From: Panicum virgatum
Lineage: Eukaryota > Streptophyta > Magnoliopsida > Poales > Poaceae
Length of the DNA stretch: 64,000 nucleotides
Reading direction: 5' to 3'
NCBI RefSeq assembly: GCF_016808335.1
Contig: NC_053139.1
Coordinates: 33,501,954-33,565,953, forward strand
The translations under genes were made by a program, and so were the position numbers. The first letter of the stretch is position 1. Every line of letters starts with the position of its first letter. The notes beneath the pieces were generated by a model, which was not told the origin of the DNA, ran no database searches, and saw only the letters and a list, made by a program, of their open reading frames with translations. Shown here in pieces: positions 26,112 through 35,665 of this stretch.

Positions 26112-27144
26112 TAAGTAACTGATGACGAGCAGAGCACTATGTATACAACGACTAGGTTGAGAGGCACACCCTGGTTATTTGGCACTGGGTGTCTGACATC
26201 TGCAGTCGTCGGATGCATCTCTGTGCTGCTATGTTCGTTCTTTAAGCATGGATGCATCTCAACTCTCGGCACCTTCCTTTACTTGTAACACCGGAAGTGC
26301 CCGAAGCTCAATCCCTGCGAACGGAGCACTGTTTCCTCGAGCAATAATCTCGTGAAAAAAGAAAAGGAAAGATGCTCCGCGGCGGCATCGGGCCAGCAGC
26401 TAGTTGCAGAGAGCGGAGCCCAGACAGTAGGCGGATCGGCAAAACGGCCCGTTGGGCAGCTGGGCTGCGACAATGGGCCTGCATGCCGATACCGGGACTT
26501 GGATCAGCAACAGAAGAGAGCGCGCGCGCACTTTTTCCTCTTCATTCTTTGGATCCGTGGTTGTGCCTGTGAGTTGTGAATGGAATCGAGAAAAGGCGAG
26601 CCCCTCCGCGCATCAGCTGCTGCTGCTGCTTCTTCTTTCTACCGCACCCACCAAAAGCGAGCGGGGATAATGGCCGCGCCGCGGTAACTTTCCCACACCA
26701 CACCCGAGTGCCGAGTTCGTACGGGCGTTGAAAAGGTACGGTCGCCGCCGCTCCGTCCACGAGTTTTACCGTTCCGGCCGCTCAGCTTTGGCAGCCAAAG
26801 CAGCGCACCCACGCCGCCGTAATTCCCAAGGCGATCGATCCGCAGGAACGGAAACATGCAGTGCAGGAGTGGCGCTGCAGTCGCTAGCTGGGCCGGCCGG
26901 TCGTCCAAGACAAGACCAGCAAAAAAACGACGTTTCAGAGCGAGGCGCAGGGCACCCGCCCGCTGCCCCCGGCGGCGTGAAAAGACGTTCGCCCCAACAT
27001 GCGGCGCGCGAAGGGCGAATAAGACAGGCGGTAAACGCACAGGAGCCTCCCCCACCCCCGAGACAGATCCTTCGCCGCCGCGAATCCCGAGGCGCGCGAG
27101 CGCGGCCACCGCGCCTTGCCTGCGGCTAGCCGCCGCTTTGGGCT
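26112..27144. other. Unassigned stretch turning GC-rich
   Basis: From about 26640 the DNA becomes GC-rich and open in several frames (for example 26639-27160 minus, 26728-27129 plus). The predicted products are Arg/Ala/Pro-rich and resemble no family, so no gene is called. Confidence 0.35.
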
Positions 27145-27326
27145 GGCCTAGCCGTGGCACAGCCTCGCAGAGACACAGGACACTGTGGTCTCGCAGGTGG
27201 TCGGCGGATAAAAGGCGGCCGCGTTGGGCCTAGCCGTGGCACAGCCTCGCAGAGACACAGGACACTAGGTTTGGGATGGGAGGTCGGCCGGCGTGGGGTC
27301 GGCGGATAAAAGGCGGCCGCGTTGGG
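27145..27326. repeat. GC-rich tandem repeat, 82-bp offset
   Basis: A block starting GGCCTAGCCGTGGCACAGCC at 27145 recurs at 27227. Both copies contain CTCGCAGAGACACAGGACACT and end in GGCGGATAAAAGGCGGCCGCG. The repeated GGATAAAAGG is TATA-like, so it could also be a duplicated promoter element. Confidence 0.75.
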
Positions 27327-27363
27327 TCGTTGGGTGGAGGTGGCCGACCGCCGGGCGGGCAAA

Positions 27364-27689
27364 GGCCCTGTTTGGATCGAGTAGCACGAGTAGCGCGCGT
27401 AATTCCCGAGAAAAGAATCTTATATGTATAGAGTACTAAACAAAATTTATTTGCAAAATTTTTTCACGGATGGGTGTAACTTTTCACGACGAATCTAATG
27501 ATAGTAATTAATCGATGATTGGCTACAGTGATACTACAGTAACCTTCCTCTAATCGTGCGGTCAAAGGCCTCATTAGGTTCGTCTCGCGAAGTAGAACAG
27601 GACTATGGAGTTAGTTTTGTAAATTACCTTTATTTAGTACCCTTAATTGTTGGTCAAAATTTTTGTGCTACTCTCATCCAAACAGGGCC
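27364..27689. mobile_element. Tourist-like (PIF/Harbinger-type) MITE
   Basis: Perfect 14-bp terminal inverted repeats (GGCCCTGTTTGGAT and its complement) bound 326 bp. The flanks are AAA on both sides, a 3-bp target duplication. There is no coding capacity. Size, ends and duplication fit this grass MITE class. Confidence 0.85.
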
Positions 27690-27944
27690 AAAAGCGCAAA
27701 GGCTCCGCATGCAGCAGGGGTATTCCCGGCCCCGCGGGTCGCCGTGCGGGGCCAAGAGGCCGGCAAGGACGACGCTCCACCACTGATCCTGGGCGCGGCG
27801 CCGCGCATGTGATCCTGAGTTCCTGCCGAGACCCGAGAGCGTGGCACTCGCGCACTGGTACGTGATGAGATGCGAGCCTCTCGATCGGACATGTTCCATC
27901 TGTTCCTGCGCCGTGGGCGAGGGCGTGGGCCATGCTCCCCAACG

Positions 27945-27991
<47 letters not shown>

Positions 27992-28969
27992 CCCTCCCTC
28001 ACGGAATGGAACAGATATTGCATCGCCACCAACGCTCACATGGGGGCATGGGCTAATGGGCTTTGCCGTGCCACCCTTTTTTGATTCTATACATTACACC
28101 CACCACCCGGAGAAAGACATGGCGGTGGGGTTTCCATGTAGAGTACCGAGTACGTAGTATCTCTGCATCTTGGATCTCTAACGCCATGTAGTCGGCCGTC
28201 AGGGGACAATATATCGCCACCTCTTCCAAAAACTATACGATTCCGCGCGTCCGTCCAGTGGCTTAAACAGTTAAACCAGCCACCACCCCGATGCGCCGCA
28301 TCCAGCCGTTTTGGACAACAAGGACACGATTATATATTGGACGAGCGCCACACCAAGCTGCTGGTGGTCGCGATCTCTCCCCGACCCAAGCACGCAGTAG
28401 AGTCATCATACAGGACTAGACAAGAGGGGGCGACCAGCTGATCTCTGTCGAGTGTCGACCACGGCGCGTGCCGGCCACGGCTGAGCGCCCGGCTTTCTGG
28501 CTCCTCGCGAACGCAGCAGTGCCGCGCCGGCCGGCGAGAGTTGGTGGTCGCATGCATGCGCCGCCCCCCGCGCGGACCGGCCGGCAGCTAGAATTGACAC
28601 CAAGTTTGGTACGTACGGCCGGGATGCCTTTTTCTATTTGCAGAGCACGCATGATGCACTGGCCAAAATCTTGGATTCTAATTCGTGGTCCCGGCCGGAT
28701 GTGCGTTTGACCGGCATCATGCATACTCGCGGTTGTGTTGTGGCCGGCCCCTGCCTGCTCTGCTCGCGCTATCGCCCTGCATGTGCGCGAAAGCCTCCTC
28801 TAGCTTAGGTCGCCGAAAACATGTGGAGGCAAATCATGGCGTGCTGCTCATGCTCTCGCCTCTCGCTCGCTCCATGCGTGCTGCTGCCCCCCCCCCCCCC
28901 CCCCCCCGCGTCGCGATGGCGGTGGTAGGTAGGTTAATTATGATTGGGAATCCATGAAATCCGTGGACG
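27690..28969. other. Unassigned stretch with simple repeats
   Basis: It contains an (AG)n microsatellite (27948-27984) and a 21-bp C homopolymer (28887-28907). Several short GC-rich frames are open, but none resembles a protein family. Confidence 0.4.
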
Positions 28970-28974
28970 ATGAT

Positions 28975-29239
28975 TGTATCGACCGGTCCGAGATAACGGC
29001 TAGAATCTACTCTACACTTTGAGTAAACCACACCTGCTAAATAACTCTCTTGCGCTTTCGTACTCGCTTCGCGCAAAAGGTTCGAACCGGAGTTACTAGC
29101 TTCCCAGGGACCGGCTATTTAAGCTGGTTCGGCTCCCTCACCGTTTCCAGTGTGGGACTAAAAGGTCATGTGCCGCGGCGCTACAGTAACCGTGCGCTAC
29201 ATTAACCCGCGCGGCCCAGTCGGCCCGTGGGCCGTGACA
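28975..29239 (-). repeat. Left LTR-like arm (minus orientation)
   Basis: On the minus strand it starts TGTCACGGCCC and ends GGTCGATACA, 265 bp, with a TATA-like TTAAATAGCCGG in the middle. It differs from the right arm at roughly a fifth of positions by eye. Confidence 0.7.
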
Positions 29240-30195
29240 ATCTCCCCCATTAGGATTCGACGTCCCCGTTGAACCAGCTTACCCATACGGGACAAAGGAG
29301 CAGGATCACCTCTCTTGGCCCACGTCCCATACGTCTAGTGCTAACGATCTCATGTGCCACGTCCGTGGGTTCACTGCCAGCAGTCCATGTGTGTCCGTCT
29401 ATATGCTGTTGGCATCTGTGTTTCCACGCGCCGACGTGCTCATGTACGCGCACTTCTGCCCCGTACGTGGCGTGAAACCGCGAGAGTATAGCTTTGATAC
29501 CCCTAGAAACTCAACACTAAGACAACCCATTCGCATCGTTATTCGTCTAGAGCCTACCCCCTTAAAGAAGACGAGGTAGAGAAAAACATTTTAAGAGTTG
29601 CATGAAAAGACAGTTGTAGTAGTTCATATCCACACGTACTTAAGCACCAGCGCGCACCCAGTGGCACAGTCGTATAGCTGCAGTCCATACGAGCCGTCGC
29701 GGCACTATAGTTCATGGAACAATCACCACTACAAAAGAAAATCATAGGGAGCAACCCAAGAAGCACAAATTGAGAGAGAGGTTTTTCAGATTTCAAAAAC
29801 ATCAAAAGCTTTACGCAGACATACGTGACACATAACGTCAGTTAGTCTATCATGCGGATTTCACTATGTTAAACTCACACCCAAACAACATGTGATTATG
29901 CAATGCAACAAATATGCGACCTTATTCATATTTATTTGAGCAACAATGTAAACAGATCGGAGTTAGGTGTATGAATCAAAGCGATTAGAAATGAACGGAC
30001 ATAAACACTAGAAGAACATTTCCTGACATTAGTACACTAACTGGGATGCCAGTTAGGGGTATCAATGGCACATGGGATCGTTAGCACTAGATGTATGGGA
30101 CATGGCCCAAGAGAGGTGATCCTGCTCCTTTGTCCCGTATGGGTAAACTGGTTCGATGTCTCGACGAGGATGTCGAGTCCTCAACGGGGGGTGAT

Positions 30196-30485
30196 TGTCA
30201 CAGCCCGTGGGCCGTTTGGGACGGACCGAATACGCGACACTGTAGCAAAAAGATACTGTAGCGTCGCGGGTACTGTAGCAACGGCACAGTACTTCCTAGT
30301 TAGTTCCATACTGGAAACAGAACGAGAGGCAGACCAAGTTAAATAGCCGGTCGCGAGAAGCTAGTAACTCCGGATCGATCCTTTTGTGCGAAGTGAGGAC
30401 GAAAGCGCAAGAGAGTTAATTAGCAGGTATGGTCTACTAACGTGTAGAGTAGATCTTAGCCATTATCTCGAGCCGGGTCGTTACA
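30196..30485 (+). repeat. Right LTR-like arm (plus orientation)
   Basis: It starts TGTCACAGCCC and ends GGTCGTTACA, 290 bp, preceded by a purine-rich run. It contains the same TTAAATAGCCGG and GCGCAAGAGAGTTA blocks as the left arm, with extra 'ctgtagc' repeats near its start. Confidence 0.7.
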
Positions 30486-30490
30486 ATGAT

Positions 30491-30820
30491 ATATATGCCA
30501 AATGCCATAGATCCACTGTAGCGGCATAGCGCTTTCCGAACTGTTTGACTCCTTTTCTCTCAAGCCTTAGAAAAAGATTTTGACATTCTTTTCCCTATTT
30601 CGAAGTGAAATCTGATTTTACCTCTGTTTTTTGAACTACACGGATGTGCCCATACTTTTTGAAAATAAAGGAGCCATTTACCCCTGCTTTTATTAGTTAG
30701 AGGCCTCCTAAAAAATTAAAACAGGTTGGAAAAGTATTCAAAGCAACGAGAAAAAAATTATCTTATCCAAAAGTTCTCTCCTTCACTTCAATCCCCCATC
30801 TATCACGATTCCTGCTCATA
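30491..30820. other. Unassigned AT-rich spacer
   Basis: No feature is seen between the inverted-LTR unit and the left TIR of the MULE. Confidence 0.4.
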
Positions 30821-30829
30821 GCAGGCGGC

Positions 30830-31190
30830 GGGGCAGCACGGTCCACCTCACGCGGCGCGTTTTTTTCTTTTTTATATTTAAAAAAAATAAAAATTTCAAA
30901 AATATATGTTCGTTTTGAAATATTTCAAAACTACTCCCGGTCGCCCCTCATAGGGCGACAGGCCCTAAATGTATTTTTTTTCTTCAAATTTACAACGAGG
31001 TCCCTGGCAAAAAAAATGCAACGGGGGCCTGTCGCCCATCCCAGGGGCGACAGGGTCCTCCCTCCCTATATAAGCCCTGGCCGCCATTCCCTTGTCATTT
31101 GAGCCTAAAAATTCAGAAAATAATAGAGGGGTGAGGAGAAGAAAAGCCGCGAAGCTCTGCCGAATTCCGCACTTGTGATCTACCGGTTAC
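30830..31190 (+). promoter_or_regulatory. Left TIR of the MULE with TATA box
   Basis: It matches the right TIR in inverted orientation: a poly-pyrimidine/TATATTTAAAA block, 'gttttgaaatatttcaaaac', GGGCGACAGG blocks, CTATATAAGCCCTGG (TATATAA at 31067-31073) and TTCCGCACTTGTGAT. The TATA box lies about 410 bp before the ATG of the plus-strand GRF gene, so this TIR is its likely promoter and leader. Confidence 0.75.
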
Positions 31191-31481
31191 TTCCGTATGA
31201 ATCCGTTGATATTGTATAACAATTTAATTTAATTAGCGGATTAGCTGAATTAGATTTGGTGCTTTAGAATACTCGTTTAGTATTACAATTTGAGTACTAT
31301 TACAGACTTGTTTTTAAATTAATTATGTATTAGAATAGAATTATGACAGTACCTTATTGATATTGCAGCATAAGACAATATAATTATGACAGTACCTATA
31401 TTTTCACGCATCGATTTAGTATACGATATGTGTATTATTTAAATCATTGTTCGTCATTTGGCGCACCACACTATAGCGCCA

Positions 31482-32069
31482 ATGTCTTCGTCAGGATCAA
31501 CCTACATTCCGTGGAGCAAGTGTGAAGCCACCGTACCTGAAGGAATTGATGTGCCAATGTGCTTCTGCGGTTCGTTATGCAAGTTCATGCAATCTGAGGT
31601 TTTAGGAGATGACTACGGCATGAGGTTCTTTATGTGTGAGAACTACGAATGATCCACCTAAGCGACACGGCAAAGACCGGGCCAAGGTAGCAGGACAACA
31701 TACGCTATTTTTCTTTGTGACCTAACATTGAGTTATGATTCTAACTTTTGTTGGACAAAGTCTCCTCCGCCTCTTTGTGATTTTATGCAGTGGTTCGACA
31801 CCGTGCAGTCGCAGCAGGCAAAGGACTTTGTGGAACAATAAGCAAGGTGGGCTGAAGAATGTTGGCGCCGAATGAAGCACGAGGAACAGCAAGAGGAGAA
31901 GCGCAAGAAAGATCAAGAAGAGATCCGCAAGAGGATGGAGGAGGTGGATCGTAAGGCGGCGGCTGAACGTGAAGTTGACAGGGAGAGAAAGCGAGAGAGG
32001 GCACGCCGTGCGAAGGAAGCCGGCCCCGAAGTAATTAGGAAGGGCAAATATCCTCGGTGCACTCAGTAG
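31482..32069 (+). pseudogene. GRF-type zinc-finger/coiled-coil gene, broken
   Basis: Exon 1 (31482-31686, donor GTAGCA) carries a Cys cluster, MCFCGSLCKFMQSEVLG, then GMRFFMCENYE, the GRF-type zinc-finger pattern of plant transposon-linked proteins. Exon 2 starts at 31761 with SPPPLCDFMQWFDT and continues into a highly charged helix rich in Glu/Lys/Arg. Two lesions are seen: TGA right after ENYE, best explained by loss of two bases, since the downstream frame reads DPPKRHGKDRAK; and TAA at 31839-31841 after FVEQ. It is the only plus-strand gene of the MULE and probably uses the left TIR as promoter. GRF fingers bind nucleic acid; the role in the transposon is unknown. Confidence 0.65.
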
Positions 32070-32555
32070 AGTAGTACCATGTAATCCCGGCATTTTACAT
32101 TCCATAAGGCATGGTAGGTTTAGATGCAACAAGAAATTACCTTGTCGCGTGCACATGCCACTGCAATTAGTTGTTTATGTTTTCAGTTGAGAGCTTGACT
32201 CTGTGTGTTGTAACTTTTACCATTAATTTGCAGTTGTAGCCGGGAATATATGAAATCTTTGAACTTGTCCTTAATATTTTCGGAGCTTTTCATGTCACTA
32301 AAATACTAAAAAGCACACATTTAATTAATATAACTATAAGAAATAAGAACTAAGAAATGCATTACATAATGTGAACCATCAAGTTTACATCATAATACAA
32401 TGATAATGGAACACACATCACACATGCAGTGGCATGGCAGAACCCGTTGCAAACTACGGTAAACAGATTCTGGACTAACCTAACATGCCTTAGGTAATTT
32501 AAAAAAAAACACAACAAACACAACGATGCAGCATGTCACTAGCACTAGGGTAGTC
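32070..32555. other. Shared 3' intergenic region of two convergent GRF genes
   Basis: AT-rich DNA separates the ends of the plus-strand and minus-strand GRF-type genes. It probably holds both 3' untranslated regions. No frame or repeat was recognised. Confidence 0.45.
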
Positions 32556-33262
32556 CTAGTAGCCATACCCCCACGTAGCAAACTGCGTTGAGCCTTCTCT
32601 GTAGTATCCACCCATTGCAGGTGGTGCAGGCGGTGGTGCTGGAGGCACAGGGCCCTTCTTCTTGTGACAAGGGCAGTTGCAGTAAGGAATAATGCATGGT
32701 TCATCCTGTGAACCGGCAGCATTGCTGGTATCATCATCTTCGTCGTCTTTGTTTCCCTCGCTCACTTCCTCATAATGATTCACTTTGCATTCCAGATCAA
32801 AGATCTTTATCTGGAGGTACTCGATGAACTCCTGAAAAGAATCAATTGGTGCAGGATCGACCCACCTAGTAAAACCACAATTTTCTGGAGCATCGGAAGA
32901 CTGCAAAACAAATTTCATGTAAGGTGTCTCATTGAAGATAAAGAAATGAAACAACCGAGTATTACCCATGCGTGTGGATATTTAAAGAAACGCCGACCGC
33001 CATCCATCCCGTCGGTGCACATCTGCACTAAACAGTCCTCACCATGTCTGCATTTTGGCCATGGTTCTCTACGGTTATCGTATTGTCGAAGAGAATTTTC
33101 ATTGGTAAATTCACTCTTGTGCTGTGGCGGAAACTCAAACACTGGTTCAGCAAAGGAATCAGGTCCAAGAGGCCCCTCCCATATTATGGGGTCTCCCTTT
33201 CTTCCCCTTTTTCCTTTCCCAAAACCGTAGTAATTCTTCCTAATAGACCCACCTCCAGACAT
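32556..33262 (-). CDS. GRF-type zinc-finger protein of the MULE
   Basis: Exon 1 is 32966-33262 and exon 2 is 32556-32900, with GT-AG borders, giving about 213 aa with no stop. The N-terminus is Gly-rich and basic (GFGKGKRGRKGDPIIWEG). The zinc-finger pattern spans the splice: PKCRHGEDCLVQMC, GRRFFKYPHAW, then ENCGFTRWVDP. In GRF fingers the RFF.C position is normally Cys; here it is Tyr, a TGC-to-TAC type change, so zinc binding is doubtful. An acidic DDEDDD stretch, a CNCPCHKKK cluster and a Pro/Gly/Tyr-rich tail follow. It lies 60 bp beyond the end of the mobile-domain gene on the same strand. The frame is intact, but function is unproven. Confidence 0.7.
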
Positions 33263-33322
33263 TGGGTATACAATGAGCTTTGGTGTTTGAGTGCTGCTGG
33301 GAGTTCACAAACTTCGAAGTAT

Positions 33323-34144
33323 TTATAGGCGCACAAAAGTCTGATACCCGGAGTGTGGAGTGTGCTGTGAATACCCCAAGACATCGGGGTCACCTTGTGC
33401 GGCAGGCTCGTCTGGAGTCAAGCTGTCGAGTTCGTCTAAGGTGAAGCCCTCGTTATCTGGAACGAACGTACTCGAAACAAACCCTGCGTAACATATAAAC
33501 ATAAACCAACATATGTTGCTTGGTAAATTAGTGAGTGTATTGAGAGAGTGTATTGTACCAGGTCGAAAGGAGGAAGAAGAAGGTCCGGCGCCCGCATCGG
33601 GGTAGAATCCTACGCATAAAATGCGGATGTTAGCGTACGCTTGTGTCTTTCGTCATGACATGTAGAAACTGAAATACGAAACATAAACTAACCTGTGTAG
33701 GCCGGTATCTATGGCCCCGGTACCATCCCTGGATACGGTCCGCCAACCGGTCCAGTATGGCCGAACGCAGTAGCTGGATCGTATCCTGTATGTGATATTA
33801 GTAAATATGTAGGAACACTTGATCTAGTTTTAAAGAGATATGTATGTTACCTGCACTTAGGAAGAACTGCGACGTCGGCCCGTGCACGGTCGACGGACAC
33901 GGGAACGACGACGAGGCCTGGGACGACTCGTGGCTGTCTTCGTACTGCACACGGCTTCCCAAGTTGTGCACTACCTGACGCAACTGGTCACACTACCTCG
34001 ACCATGCCTCTGTCTGCTCAAACTGGGTCATTGGGGATCCGGCACGTACCCTCGTTAGGTAAGTTGAGCAGTCCGTCTCCATCATGTTGCAAAGGCGAAA
34101 CTGCATCCATTCAGTAAAGGAACAGTTAGAAACACATGAATTAT

Positions 34145-34214
<70 letters not shown>

Positions 34215-35289
34215 AATATGATCAAGAGACTCACCGCGCCAGCTAGTGCCTCCACGTGGTGCCGGGCATAGCCATCCTGAGGCCTCGCTTGGTGTGGCTG
34301 CGGGAAAGTGTCAACATAAACCAGACGAGCCCGAGTCCGGGGTAAGTACCAGGTGAGGTAAGCCCTAAAGGAGCTGTCTGTGTGTGGTCCTGTTGGATGG
34401 ACCAAGTGCTCGTCTGCCTGTTCCCATTGGTCCACCCACAGCTGCATCTTGGTGAGCCAATCATCAGAGCACGGCAAGCCACTCCTTGACAACCTACAAA
34501 AGTGGACCACGAAGAATCGTTAGATTCGACACGAATGTATGAGCCAGTCTTCATTCATAATTACATGTGGTCCTGGCGACTGACACGCTCCAACGCAGTG
34601 GGCACCGAAAACTCCTGGCGCTGCCCAAACTGTCTCCTGACTCTCCAGGGGCAATATGCCTCAACCGCGATGTCATAAACCAGGACGGCTGTAGTAAGCC
34701 ACAGGCTCGCATTCGCGGAGCAGTGCGAAGATAGGCCTGCTGGTGCACGGGTGGCCACAGTCTCTGGGTTGTAAGGCTCCCAGACAATGTCCTCGGGCGT
34801 CAGCATGTCGAGCTCCGAAACAAACTCAGGATATGCGCATCTAACCTACCTGATGATAGAGAGGCCGAGGAGGTAGGCCACGTCCTGCAGCGTAGGAGTC
34901 ATCTCCCCACACGGGAAGTGGAACGTGTGTGTCTCCGGCCTCCATCTGTCAACGAGCGCTGTCAGGAGGGATCGGTCGAGCTGAATAGGCCCACTGTCGA
35001 CAAGATGGCCCAGAGTCAGTAGACTGGCCTCACGTAACCTGCAATAAACAAAATTGTCGAAACAAAGGAATACTGACGAATACATAAGTGATAAACAATA
35101 ATATTTCATTACATACCTGTCACACCAATCGTGGTGTATAGAGATCGCCTCCCCGGGTGGACGAGGACGTAGCACCTCTAGGGCTCGGTGCTCAACTGCT
35201 GCAAAGTAAGACCTGTGGCTCGAGTCGGTAACTGGGTCTAGCAAGGAGTCCATCTCCATACCGGCATTCAAAAATATATGAGAACACAT
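33323..35289 (-). pseudogene. Plant mobile domain (PMD) gene, seven exons, three stops
   Basis: Exons are 35117-35289, 34565-35038, 34235-34493, 33851-34100, 33693-33785, 33559-33609 and 33323-33483; all introns are GT-AG and phases agree, giving 486 codons. The first exons carry the plant mobile domain (aminotransferase-like PMD family): LREASLLTLGHL, LVDRWRPETHTFHFP, EMTPTLQDVAYLLGL, and a late WYLPRTRARLVY block. The C-terminal exons encode a low-complexity Ser/Gly/Pro tail. In-frame TAG codons occur at 34846-34848, 33993-33995 and 33709-33711. PMD proteins of the MAIN/MAIL1 type act in silencing and genome stability, and PMD genes are known to travel with transposons. The start could instead be the ATG at 35259. 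It lies downstream of the transposase on the same strand. Confidence 0.8.
34147..34211. repeat. (TA)n microsatellite in a PMD intron
   Basis: An uninterrupted TA run of about 65 bp lies in intron 3 of the mobile-domain gene. Confidence 0.95.
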
Positions 35290-35297
35290 AGGTACAT

Positions 35298-35490
35298 ATA
35301 TGTTTCATACAAACTGGACGCGTAATATTTATACATTACAGATAGGTTCAATACAAACTCAACGCATGATTACTACATATTATAGAGAGGTTCGATACAA
35401 ACTCCACGCATGATATTTATACATTACAGATATGTTCCATATAAACTGGACGCACGATTACTACATATTACAGATATGTTCGATACAATT
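35298..35490. repeat. 44-bp tandem repeat between transposase and PMD genes
   Basis: The block ATACAAACT..ACGC recurs at about 35307, 35351, 35395 and 35440, with a shorter copy at 35482. The period is 42-45 bp and copies alternate between TTTATACATTACAGA and TACTACATATTA versions. It lies in the intergenic gap downstream of the transposase stop and may be 3' untranslated or a binding-site array. Confidence 0.8.
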
Positions 35491-35665
35491 GTGGATCATG
35501 ACACCGAATGCCTTCCACGAGCAATTCTCGCCGATGTCGTCTGAACGTAGGAGGTGCTCCATCTCTAGGATTTCCGGAAGGACCGACGTCAGCAGCATCG
35601 TGAAGTGCATTCTGAGGACACTTCTTATAGTTGTGACCCAATGCTCCACATTGGCTGCAACGCTT

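Larger units (their letters stand above)
28975..30485. mobile_element. Retroelement-like unit with LTRs in inverted orientation
   Basis: Both ends carry the same LTR-like sequence, but inverted: minus-oriented at 28975-29239 and plus-oriented at 30196-30485. The inverted homology extends a further 130 bp inward, including a polypurine-like run just inside each LTR (ATCTCCCCC on the left, CGGGGGGTGAT on the right). The unit is flanked by ATGAT on both sides (28970-28974 and 30486-30490), a perfect 5-bp duplication. A normal retrotransposon has direct LTRs; here both outer ends are LTR 3' ends (TGTATCGA... and ...CGTTACA). There is no open frame. It could alternatively be a long-TIR DNA transposon. 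Confidence 0.7.

Noticed and set aside
26639..27160. 173-codon minus-strand frame in GC-rich DNA
   Set aside because: Frames are open on both strands because of high GC; the sequence is Arg/Ala-rich with no known motif.
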